Assembly: GCA_028622995.1 (NCBI GenBank)
Contig: JAJQJQ010000035.1
Coordinates: 992,001 to 1,056,000, forward strand
Direction: 5' to 3'
DNA length: 64,000 bases
DNA from: Panagrolaimus kolymaensis
Taxonomy: Eukaryota; Nematoda; Chromadorea; Rhabditida; Panagrolaimidae
Notes under the pieces: model-generated
Told to the model about the DNA's origin: nothing
What the model saw: only the letters and a program-made list of their open reading frames with translations
The model's database searches: none
Shown: positions 39,821-53,095 of the stretch, one piece after another
Layout: every line of letters starts with the position of its first letter
How positions within the stretch are numbered: position 1 is the first letter of the stretch
Position numbers and translations under genes: made by a program

Positions 39821-42800
39821 AAAAATATGGCAGTTTCTAAAACGGTCAAACTATTTTTTCTTTATTTATTCTCAATCTCCAATGATGATAGGACTCTTGA
39901 AAGTCGCTATCAATAAATTTCAATAAAATCATTAAAATATTTATGGATTTTATGTTTTAAAAAAATATGGCAGTTTCTAAAACGGTCAAACTATTTTTTC
40001 TTTAATTATTTGTTTTCTGCAATGATGATAGGACTCTTGAAAGTCGCTATCAATTAATTTCAATAAAACCATTAAATTATTTATGGATTTTATGTTTTAA
40101 AAAATATGGCAGTTTCTAAAACGGTCAAACTATTTTTTCTTTATTTATTCTCAATCTCCAATGATGATAGGACTCTTGAAAGTCGCTATCAATAAATTTC
40201 AATAAAATCATTAAAATATTTATGGATTTTATGTTTTAAAAAAATATGGCAGTTTCTAAAACGGTCAAACTATTTTTTCTTTAATTATTTGTTTTCTGCA
40301 ATGATGATAGGACTCTTGAAAGTCGCCATCAATAAATTTCAATAAAACCATTAAAATATTTATGGATTTTATGTTTTAAAAAAATATGGCAGTTTCTAAA
40401 ACGGTCAAACTATTTTTTCTTTAATTATTTGTTTTCTGCAATGATGATAGGACTCTTGAAAGTCGCTATCAATTAATTTCAATAAAACCATTAAATTATT
40501 TATGGATTTTATGTTTTAAAAAATATGGCAGTTTCTAAAACGGTCAAACTATTTTTTCTTTATTTATTCTCAATCTCCAATGATGATAGGACTCTTGAAA
40601 GTCGCTATCAATAAATTTCAATAAAATCATTAAAATATTTATGGATTTTATGTTTTAAAAAAATATGGCAGTTTCTAAAACGGTCAAACTATTTTTTCTT
40701 TAATTATTTGTTTTCTGCAATGATGATAGGACTCTTGAAAGTCGCTATCAATTAATTTCAATAAAACCATTAAATTATTTATGGATTTTATGTTTTAAAA
40801 AATATGGCAGTTTCTAAAACGGTCAAACTATTTTTTCTTTATTTATTCTCAATCTCCAATGATGATAGGACTCTTGAAAGTCGCTATCAATAAATTTCAA
40901 TAAAATCATTAAAATATTTATGGATTTTATGTTTTAAAAAAATATGGCAGTTTCTAAAACGGTCAAACTATTTTTTCTTTAATTATTTGTTTTCTGCAAT
41001 GATGATAGGACTCTTGAAAGTCGCTATCAATAAATTTCAATAAAATCATTAAAATATTTATGGATTTTATGTTTTAAAAAAATATGGCAGTTTCTAAAAC
41101 GGTCAAACTATTTTTTCTTTAATTATTTGTTTTCTGCAATGATGATAGGACTCTTGAAAGTCGCTATCAATAAATTTCAATAAAATCATTAAAATATTTA
41201 TGGATTTTATGTTTTAAAAAAATATGGCAGTTTCTAAAACGGTCAAACTATTTTTTCTTTAATTATTTGTTTTCTGCAATGATGATAGGACTCTTGAAAG
41301 TCGCTATCAATTAATTTCAATAAAACCATTAAATTATTTATGGATTTTATGTTTTAAAAAATATGGCAGTTTCTAAAACGGTCAAACTATTTTTTCTTTA
41401 TTTATTCTCAATCTCCAATGATGATAGGACTCTTGAAAGTCGCTATCAATAAATTTCAATAAAATCATTAAAATATTTATGGATTTTATGTTTTAAAAAA
41501 ATATGGCAGTTTCTAAAACGGTCAAACTATTTTTTCTTTAATTATTTGTTTTCTGCAATGATGATAGGACTCTTGAAAGTCGCTATCAATAAATTTCAAT
41601 AAAATCATTAAAATATTTATGGATTTTATGTTTTAAAAAAATATGGCAGTTTCTAAAACGGTCAAACTATTTTTTCTTTAATTATTTGTTTTCTGCAATG
41701 ATGATAGGACTCTTGAAAGTCGCTATCAATTAATTTCAATAAAACCATTAAATTATTTATGGATTTTATGTTTTAAAAAATATGGCAGTTTCTAAAACGG
41801 TCAAACTATTTTTTCTTTATTTATTCTCAATCTCCAATGATGATAGGACTCTTGAAAGTCGCTATCAATAAATTTCAATAAAATCATTAAAATATTTATG
41901 GATTTTATGTTTTAAAAAAATATGGCAGTTTCTAAAACGGTCAAACTATTTTTTCTTTATTTATTCTCAATCTCCAATGATGATAGGACTCTTGAAAGTC
42001 GCTATCAATAAATTTCAATAAAATCATTAAAATATTTATGGATTTTATGTTTTAAAAAAATATGGCAGTTTCTAAAACGGTCAAACTATTTTTTCTTTAA
42101 TTATTTGTTTTCTGCAATGATGATAGGACTCTTGAAAGTCGCTATCAATAAATTTCAATAAAATCATTAAAATATTTATGGATTTTATGTTTTAAAAAAA
42201 TATGGCAGTTTCTAAAACGGTCAAACTATTTTTTCTTTATTTATTCTCAATCTCCAATGATGATAGGACTCTTGAAAGTCGCTATCAATAAATTTCAATA
42301 AAATCATTAAAATATTTATGGATTTTATGTTTTAAAAAATATGGCAGTTTCTAAAACGGTCAAACTATTTTTTCTTTATTTATTCTCAATCTCCAATGAT
42401 GATAGGACTCTTGAAAGTCGCTATCAATAAATTTCAATAAAATCATTAAAATATTTATGGATTTTATGTTTTAAAAAAATATGGCAGTTTCTAAAACGGT
42501 CAAACTATTTTTTCTTTAATTATTTGTTTTCTGCAATGATGATAGGACTCTTGAAAGTCGCTATCAATAAATTTCAATAAAATCATTAAAATATTTATGG
42601 ATTTTATGTTTTAAAAAAATATGGCAGTTTCTAAAACGGTCAAACTATTTTTTCTTTAATTATTTGTTTTCTGCAATGATGATAGGACTCTTGAAAGTCG
42701 CTATCAATTAATTTCAATAAAACCATTAAATTATTTATGGATTTTATGTTTTAAAAAATATGGCAGTTTCTAAAACGGTCAAACTATTTTTTCTTTATTT

Positions 42801-45800
42801 ATTCTCAATCTCCAATGATGATAGGACTCTTGAAAGTCGCTATCAATAAATTTCAATAAAATCATTAAAATATTTATGGATTTTATGTTTTAAAAAAATA
42901 TGGCAGTTTCTAAAACGGTCAAACTATTTTTTCTTTAATTATTTGTTTTCTGCAATGATGATAGGACTCTTGAAAGTCGCCATCAATAAATTTCAATAAA
43001 ACCATTAAATTATTTATGGATTTTATGTTTTAAAAAATATGGCAGTTTCTAAAACGGTCAAACTATTTTTTCTTTATTTATTCTCAATCTCCAATGATGA
43101 TAGGACTCTTGAAAGTCGCTATCAATAAATTTCAATAAAATCATTAAAATATTTATGGATTTTATGTTTTAAAAAAATATGGCAGTTTCTAAAACGGTCA
43201 AACTATTTTTTCTTTAATTATTTGTTTTCTGCAATGATGATAGGACTCTTGAAAGTCGCTATCAATTAATTTCAATAAAACCATTAAATTATTTATGGAT
43301 TTTATGTTTTAAAAAATATGGCAGTTTCTAAAACGGTCAAACTATTTTTTCTTTATTTATTCTCAATCTCCAATGATGATAGGACTCTTGAAAGTCGCTA
43401 TCAATAAATTTCAATAAAATCATTAAAATATTTATGGATTTTATGTTTTAAAAAAATATGGCAGTTTCTAAAACGGTCAAACTATTTTTTCTTTAATTAT
43501 TTGTTTTCTGCAATGATGATAGGACTCTTGAAAGTCGCTATCAATTAATTTCAATAAAACCATTAAATTATTTATGGATTTTATGTTTTAAAAAATATGG
43601 CAGTTTCTAAAACGGTCAAACTATTTTTTCTTTATTTATTCTCAATCTCCAATGATGATAGGACTCTTGAAAGTCGCTATCAATAAATTTCAATAAAATC
43701 ATTAAAATATTTATGGATTTTATGTTTTAAAAAAATATGGCAGTTTCTAAAACGGTCAAACTATTTTTTCTTTATTTATTCTCAATCTCCAATGATGATA
43801 GGACTCTTGAAAGTCGCTATCAATAAATTTCAATAAAATCATTAAAATATTTATGGATTTTATGTTTTAAAAAAATATGGCAGTTTCTAAAACGGTCAAA
43901 CTATTTTTTCTTTAATTATTTGTTTTCTGCAATGATGATAGGACTCTTGAAAGTCGCTATCAATTAATTTCAATAAAACCATTAAATTATTTATGGATTT
44001 TATGTTTTAAAAAATATGGCAGTTTCTAAAACGGTCAAACTATTTTTTCTTTATTTATTCTCAATCTCCAATGATGATAGGACTCTTGAAAGTCGCTATC
44101 AATAAATTTCAATAAAATCATTAAAATATTTATGGATTTTATGTTTTAAAAAAATATGGCAGTTTCTAAAACGGTCAAACTATTTTTTCTTTAATTATTT
44201 GTTTTCTGCAATGATGATAGGACTCTTGAAAGTCGCTATCAATTAATTTCAATAAAACCATTAAATTATTTATGGATTTTATGTTTTAAAAAATATGGCA
44301 GTTTCTAAAACGGTCAAACTATTTTTTCTTTATTTATTCTCAATCTCCAATGATGATAGGACTCTTGAAAGTCGCTATCAATAAATTTCAATAAAATCAT
44401 TAAAATATTTATGGATTTTATGTTTTAAAAAAATATGGCAGTTTCTAAAACGGTCAAACTATTTTTTCTTTAATTATTTGTTTTCTGCAATGATGATAGG
44501 ACTCTTGAAAGTCGCTATCAATAAATTTCAATAAAACCATTAAAATATTTATGGATTTTATGTTTTAAAAAAATATGGCAGTTTCTAAAACGGTCAAACT
44601 ATTTTTTCTTTATTTATTCTCAATCTCCAATGATGATAGGACTCTTGAAAGTCGCTATCAATAAATTTCAATAAAACCATTAAATTATTTATGGATTTTA
44701 TGTTTTAAAAAAATATGGCAGTTTCTAAAACGGTCAAACTATTTTTTCTTTAATTATTTGTTTTCTGCAATGATGATAGGACTCTTGAAAGTCGCTATCA
44801 ATAAATTTCAATAAAATCATTAAAATATTTATGGATTTTATGTTTTAAAAAAATATGGCAGTTTCTAAAACGGTCAAACTATTTTTTCTTTAATTATTTG
44901 TTTTCTGCAATGATGATAGGACTCTTGAAAGTCGCTATCAATAAATTTCAATAAAACCATTAAAATATTTATGGATTTTATGTTTTAAAAAAATATGGCA
45001 GTTTCTAAAACGGTCAAACTATTTTTTCTTTATTTATTTATTTTCTCCAATGATGATAGGACTCTTGAAAGTCGCTATCAATAAATTTCAATAAAATCAT
45101 TAAAATATTTATGGATTTTATGTTTTAAAAAAATATGGCAGTTTCTAAAACGGTCAAACTATTTTTTCTTTAATTATTTGTTTTCTGCAATGATGATAGG
45201 ACTCTTGAAAGTCGCCATCAATAAATTTCAATAAAACCATTAAAATATTTATGGATTTTATGTTTTAAAAAAATATGGCAGTTTCTAAAACGGTCAAACT
45301 ATTTTTTCTTTAATTATTTGTTTTCTGCAATGATGATAGGACTCTTGAAAGTCGCTATCAATTAATTTCAATAAAACCATTAAATTATTTATGGATTTTA
45401 TGTTTTAAAAAATATGGCAGTTTCTAAAACGGTCAAACTATTTTTTCTTTATTTATTCTCAATCTCCAATGATGATAGGACTCTTGAAAGTCGCTATCAA
45501 TAAATTTCAATAAAATCATTAAAATATTTATGGATTTTATGTTTTAAAAAAATATGGCAGTTTCTAAAACGGTCAAACTATTTTTTCTTTAATTATTTGT
45601 TTTCTGCAATGATGATAGGACTCTTGAAAGTCGCCATCAATAAATTTCAATAAAACCATTAAAATATTTATGGATTTTATGTTTTAAAAAAATATGGCAG
45701 TTTCTAAAACGGTCAAACTATTTTTTCTTTAATTATTTGTTTTCTGCAATGATGATAGGACTCTTGAAAGTCGCTATCAATTAATTTCAATAAAACCATT

Positions 45801-47090
45801 AAATTATTTATGGATTTTATGTTTTAAAAAATATGGCAGTTTCTAAAACGGTCAAACTATTTTTTCTTTATTTATTCTCAATCTCCAATGATGATAGGAC
45901 TCTTGAAAGTCGCTATCAATAAATTTCAATAAAATCATTAAAATATTTATGGATTTTATGTTTTAAAAAAATATGGCAGTTTCTAAAACGGTCAAACTAT
46001 TTTTTCTTTAATTATTTGTTTTCTGCAATGATGATAGGACTCTTGAAAGTCGCTATCAATAAATTTCAATAAAATCATTAAAATATTTATGGATTTTATG
46101 TTTTAAAAAAATATGGCAGTTTCTAAAACGGTCAAACTATTTTTTCTTTAATTATTTGTTTTCTGCAATGATGATAGGACTCTTGAAAGTCGCTATCAAT
46201 TAATTTCAATAAAACCATTAAATTATTTATGGATTTTATGTTTTAAAAAATATGGCAGTTTCTAAAACGGTCAAACTATTTTTTCTTTATTTATTCTCAA
46301 TCTCCAATGATGATAGGACTCTTGAAAGTCGCTATCAATAAATTTCAATAAAATCATTAAAATATTTATGGATTTTATGTTTTAAAAAAATATGGCAGTT
46401 TCTAAAACGGTCAAACTATTTTTTCTTTAATTATTTGTTTTCTGCAATGATGATAGGACTCTTGAAAGTCGCCATCAATAAATTTCAATAAAACCATTAA
46501 AATATTTATGGATTTTATTTTTTAAAAAATATGGCAGTTTCTAAAACGGTCAAACTATTTTTTCTTTATTTATTCTCAATCTCCAATGATGATAGGACTC
46601 TTGAAAGTCGCTATCAATAAATTTCAATAAAATCATTAAAATATTTATGGATTTTATGTTTTAAAAAAATATGGCAGTTTCTAAAACGGTCAAACTATTT
46701 TTTCTTTAATTATTTGTTTTCTGCAATGATGATAGGACTCTTGAAAGTCGCTATCAATTAATTTCAATAAAACCATTAAATTATTTATGGATTTTATGTT
46801 TTAAAAAATATGGCAGTTTCTAAAACGGTCAAACTATTTTTTCTTTATTTATTCTCAATCTCCAATGATGATAGGACTCTTGAAAGTCGCTATCAATAAA
46901 TTTCAATAAAATCATTAAAATATTTATGGATTTTATGTTTTAAAAAAATATGGCAGTTTCTAAAACGGTCAAACTATTTTTTCTTTAATTATTTGTTTTC
47001 TGCAATGATGATAGGACTCTTGAAAGTCGCTATCAATTAATTTCAATAAAACCATTAAATTATTTATGGATTTTATGTTTTAAAAAATAT
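39821..47090 (+). repeat. Satellite block 4: alternating 139- and 140-bp monomers
   Basis: At 39821 a monomer with one A fewer in the A-run (139 bp) first appears. From here units with TTGTTTTCTG/ATTAATT/CATTAAATTA and a short A-run alternate with units carrying CTCAATCTC/ATAAATT/AATCATTAAAATA and the full A-run. This gives a 279-bp dimer, with occasional extra 140-bp units. The AATCATT and ATTAATT variants are essentially confined to the array right of this point. Confidence 0.85.
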
Positions 47091-50000
47091 GGCAGTTTGA
47101 TGATAGGACTCTTGAAAGTCGCTATCAATAAATTTCAATAAAACCATTAAATTATTTATGGATTTTATGTTTTAAAAAAATATGGCAGTTTCTAAAACGG
47201 TCAAACTATTTTTTCTTTAATTATTTGTTTTCTGCAATGATGATAGGACTCTTGAAAGTCGCTATCAATTAATTTCAATAAAACCATTAAATTATTTATG
47301 GATTTTATGTTTTAAAAAATATGGCAGTTTCTAAAACGGTCAAACTATTTTTTCTTTATTTATTCTCAATCTCCAATGATGATAGGACTCTTGAAAGTCG
47401 CTATCAATAAATTTCAATAAAATCATTAAAATATTTATGGATTTTATGTTTTAAAAAAATATGGCAGTTTCTAAAACGGTCAAACTATTTTTTCTTTAAT
47501 TATTTGTTTTCTGCAATGATGATAGGACTCTTGAAAGTCGCTATCAATTAATTTCAATAAAACCATTAAATTATTTATGGATTTTATGTTTTAAAAAATA
47601 TGGCAGTTTCTAAAACGGTCAAACTATTTTTTCTTTATTTATTCTCAATCTCCAATGATGATAGGACTCTTGAAAGTCGCTATCAATAAATTTCAATAAA
47701 ATCATTAAAATATTTATGGATTTTATGTTTTAAAAAAATATGGCAGTTTCTAAAACGGTCAAACTATTTTTTCTTTAATTATTTGTTTTCTGCAATGATG
47801 ATAGGACTCTTGAAAGTCGCTATCAATTAATTTCAATAAAACCATTAAATTATTTATGGATTTTATGTTTTAAAAAATATGGCAGTTTGATGATAGGACT
47901 CTTGAAAGTCGCTATCAATAAATTTCAATAAAACCATTAAATTATTTATGGATTTTATGTTTTAAAAAATATGGCAGTTTGATGATAGGACTCTTGAAAG
48001 TCGCTATCAATTAATTTCAATAAAACCATTAAATTATTTATGGATTTTATGTTTTAAAAAATATGGCAGTTTCTAAAACGGTCAAACTATTTTTTCTTTA
48101 TTTATTCTCAATCTCCAATGATGATAGGACTCTTGAAAGTCGCTATCAATTAATTTCAATAAAACCATTAAATTATTTATGGATTTTATGTTTTAAAAAA
48201 ATATGGCAGTTTCTAAAACGGTCAAACTATTTTTTCTTTAATTATTTGTTTTCTGCAATGATGATAGGACTCTTGAAAGTCGCTATCAATAAATTTCAAT
48301 AAAACCATTAAAATATTTATGGATTTTATTTTTTAAAAAATATGGCAGTTTCTAAAACGGTCAAACTATTTTTTCTTTATTTATTCTCAATCTCCAATGA
48401 TGATAGGACTCTTGAAAGTCGCTATCAATAAATTTCAATAAAATCATTAAAATATTTATGGATTTTATGTTTTAAAAAATATGGCAGTTTGATGATAGGA
48501 CTCTTGAAAGTCGCTATCAATAAATTTCAATAAAACCATTAAATTATTTATGGATTTTATGTTTTAAAAAATATGGCAGTTTCTAAAACGGTCAAACTAT
48601 TTTTTCTTTAATTATTTGTTTTCTGCAATGATGATAGGACTCTTGAAAGTCGCTATCAATTAATTTCAATAAAACCATTAAATTATTTATGGATTTTATG
48701 TTTTAAAAAAATATGGCAGTTTCTAAAACGGTCAAACTATTTTTTCTTTATTTATTCTCAATCTCCAATGATGATAGGACTCTTGAAAGTCGCTATCAAT
48801 AAATTTCAATAAAATCATTAAAATATTTATGGATTTTATGTTTTAAAAAATATGGCAGTTTGATGATAGGACTCTTGAAAGTCGCTATCAATAAATTTCA
48901 ATAAAACCATTAAATTATTTATGGATTTTATGTTTTAAAAAATATGGCAGTTTCTAAAACGGTCAAACTATTTTTTCTTTATTTATTCTCAATCTCCAAT
49001 GATGATAGGACTCTTGAAAGTCGCTATCAATTAATTTCAATAAAACCATTAAATTATTTATGGATTTTATGTTTTAAAAAAATATGGCAGTTTCTAAAAC
49101 GGTCAAACTATTTTTTCTTTAATTATTTGTTTTCTGCAATGATGATAGGACTCTTGAAAGTCGCTATCAATTAATTTCAATAAAACCATTAAATTATTTA
49201 TGGATTTTATGTTTTAAAAAATATGGCAGTTTGATGATAGGACTCTTGAAAGTCGCTATCAATAAATTTCAATAAAACCATTAAATTATTTATGGATTTT
49301 ATGTTTTAAAAAATATGGCAGTTTCTAAAACGGTCAAACTATTTTTTCTTTATTTATTCTCAATCTCCAATGATGATAGGACTCTTGAAAGTCGCTATCA
49401 ATTAATTTCAATAAAACCATTAAATTATTTATGGATTTTATGTTTTAAAAAAATATGGCAGTTTCTAAAACGGTCAAACTATTTTTTCTTTAATTATTTG
49501 TTTTCTGCAATGATGATAGGACTCTTGAAAGTCGCTATCAATTAATTTCAATAAAACCATTAAATTATTTATGGATTTTATGTTTTAAAAAATATGGCAG
49601 TTTGATGATAGGACTCTTGAAAGTCGCTATCAATTAATTTCAATAAAACCATTAAATTATTTATGGATTTTATGTTTTAAAAAATATGGCAGTTTCTAAA
49701 ACGGTCAAACTATTTTTTCTTTATTTATTCTCAATCTCCAATGATGATAGGACTCTTGAAAGTCGCTATCAATTAATTTCAATAAAACCATTAAATTATT
49801 TATGGATTTTATGTTTTAAAAAATATGGCAGTTTGATGATAGGACTCTTGAAAGTCGCTATCAATTAATTTCAATAAAACCATTAAATTATTTATGGATT
49901 TTATGTTTTAAAAAATATGGCAGTTTCTAAAACGGTCAAACTATTTTTTCTTTATTTATTCTCAATCTCCAATGATGATAGGACTCTTGAAAGTCGCTAT

Positions 50001-53000
50001 CAATTAATTTCAATAAAACCATTAAATTATTTATGGATTTTATGTTTTAAAAAAATATGGCAGTTTCTAAAACGGTCAAACTATTTTTTCTTTAATTATT
50101 TGTTTTCTGCAATGATGATAGGACTCTTGAAAGTCGCTATCAATTAATTTCAATAAAACCATTAAATTATTTATGGATTTTATGTTTTAAAAAATATGGC
50201 AGTTTGATGATAGGACTCTTGAAAGTCGCTATCAATAAATTTCAATAAAACCATTAAATTATTTATGGATTTTATGTTTTAAAAAAATATGGCAGTTTCT
50301 AAAACGGTCAAACTATTTTTTCTTTAATTATTTGTTTTCTGCAATGATGATAGGACTCTTGAAAGTCGCTATCAATTAATTTCAATAAAACCATTAAATT
50401 ATTTATGGATTTTATGTTTTAAAAAATATGGCAGTTTCTAAAACGGTCAAACTATTTTTTCTTTATTTATTCTCAATCTCCAATGATGATAGGACTCTTG
50501 AAAGTCGCTATCAATAAATTTCAATAAAATCATTAAAATATTTATGGATTTTATGTTTTAAAAAAATATTGCAGTTTCTAAAACGGTCAAACTATTTTTT
50601 CTTTAATTATTTGTTTTCTGCAATGATGATAGGACTCTTGAAAGTCGCTATCAATTAATTTCAATAAAACCATTAAATTATTTATGGATTTTATGTTTTA
50701 AAAAATATGGCAGTTTCTAAAACGGTCAAACTATTTTTTCTTTATTTATTCTCAATCTCCAATGATGATAGGACTCTTGAAAGTCGCTATCAATAAATTT
50801 CAATAAAATCATTAAAATATTTATGGATTTTATGTTTTAAAAAAATATGGCAGTTTCTAAAACGGTCAAACTATTTTTTCTTTAATTATTTGTTTTCTGC
50901 AATGATGATAGGACTCTTGAAAGTCGCCATCAATAAATTTCAATAAAACCATTAAAATATTTATGGATTTTATGTTTTAAAAAAATATGGCAGTTTCTAA
51001 AACGGTCAAACTATTTTTTCTTTAATTATTTGTTTTCTGCAATGATGATAGGACTCTTGAAAGTCGCTATCAATTAATTTCAATAAAACCATTAAATTAT
51101 TTATGGATTTTATGTTTTAAAAAATATGGCAGTTTCTAAAACGGTCAAACTATTTTTTCTTTATTTATTCTCAATCTCCAATGATGATAGGACTCTTGAA
51201 AGTCGCTATCAATAAATTTCAATAAAATCATTAAAATATTTATGGATTTTATGTTTTAAAAAAATATGGCAGTTTCTAAAACGGTCAAACTATTTTTTCT
51301 TTAATTATTTGTTTTCTGCAATGATGATAGGACTCTTGAAAGTCGCTATCAATTAATTTCAATAAAACCATTAAATTATTTATGGATTTTATGTTTTAAA
51401 AAAATATGGCAGTTTCTAAAACGGTCAAACTATTTTTTCTTTAATTATTTGTTTTCTGCAATGATGATAGGACTCTTGAAAGTCGCTATCAATTAATTTC
51501 AATAAAACCATTAAATTATTTATGGATTTTATGTTTTAAAAAATATGGCAGTTTCTAAAACGGTCAAACTATTTTTTCTTTATTTATTCTCAATCTCCAA
51601 TGATGATAGGACTCTTGAAAGTCGCTATCAATAAATTTCAATAAAATCATTAAAATATTTATGGATTTTATGTTTTAAAAAAATATGGCAGTTTCTAAAA
51701 CGGTCAAACTATTTTTTCTTTAATTATTTGTTTTCTGCAATGATGATAGGACTCTTGAAAGTCGCCATCAATAAATTTCAATAAAACCATTAAAATATTT
51801 ATGGATTTTATGTTTTAAAAAAATATGGCAGTTTCTAAAACGGTCAAACTATTTTTTCTTTAATTATTTGTTTTCTGCAATGATGATAGGACTCTTGAAA
51901 GTCGCTATCAATTAATTTCAATAAAACCATTAAATTATTTATGGATTTTATGTTTTAAAAAATATGGCAGTTTCTAAAACGGTCAAACTATTTTTTCTTT
52001 ATTTATTCTCAATCTCCAATGATGATAGGACTCTTGAAAGTCGCTATCAATAAATTTCAATAAAATCATTAAAATATTTATGGATTTTATGTTTTAAAAA
52101 AATATGGCAGTTTCTAAAACGGTCAAACTATTTTTTCTTTAATTATTTGTTTTCTGCAATGATGATAGGACTCTTGAAAGTCGCTATCAATTAATTTCAA
52201 TAAAACCATTAAATTATTTATGGATTTTATGTTTTAAAAAATATGGCAGTTTCTAAAACGGTCAAACTATTTTTTCTTTATTTATTCTCAATCTCCAATG
52301 ATGATAGGACTCTTGAAAGTCGCTATCAATAAATTTCAATAAAATCATTAAAATATTTATGGATTTTATGTTTTAAAAAAATATGGCAGTTTCTAAAACG
52401 GTCAAACTATTTTTTCTTTAATTATTTGTTTTCTGCAATGATGATAGGACTCTTGAAAGTCGCCATCAATAAATTTCAATAAAACCATTAAAATATTTAT
52501 GGATTTTATGTTTTAAAAAAATATGGCAGTTTCTAAAACGGTCAAACTATTTTTTCTTTAATTATTTGTTTTCTGCAATGATGATAGGACTCTTGAAAGT
52601 CGCTATCAATTAATTTCAATAAAACCATTAAATTATTTATGGATTTTATGTTTTAAAAAATATGGCAGTTTCTAAAACGGTCAAACTATTTTTTCTTTAT
52701 TTATTCTCAATCTCCAATGATGATAGGACTCTTGAAAGTCGCTATCAATAAATTTCAATAAAATCATTAAAATATTTATGGATTTTATGTTTTAAAAAAA
52801 TATGGCAGTTTCTAAAACGGTCAAACTATTTTTTCTTTAATTATTTGTTTTCTGCAATGATGATAGGACTCTTGAAAGTCGCTATCAATTAATTTCAATA
52901 AAACCATTAAATTATTTATGGATTTTATGTTTTAAAAAATATGGCAGTTTCTAAAACGGTCAAACTATTTTTTCTTTATTTATTCTCAATCTCCAATGAT

Positions 53001-53095
53001 GATAGGACTCTTGAAAGTCGCTATCAATTAATTTCAATAAAACCATTAAATTATTTATGGATTTTATGTTTTAAAAAATATGGCAGTTTGATGAT
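47091..53095 (+). repeat. Satellite block 5: contains 92-bp deleted monomers in a 371-bp higher-order unit
   Basis: Ten monomers read GGCAGTTTGATGATAGG, joining the start of the unit directly to the dyad and lacking 47 bp (the AAACGG, T-run and variable segment). Their junctions begin at 47091, 47881, 47973, 48483, 48854, 49225, 49596, 49827, 50198 and 53082. Spacings of 371 bp (140 + 139 + 92) occur four times among 48483, 48854, 49225, 49596, 49827 and 50198, with one 231-bp (139 + 92) step. From about 50,280 to 53,030 the 139/140 dimer pattern returns. Confidence 0.9.
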
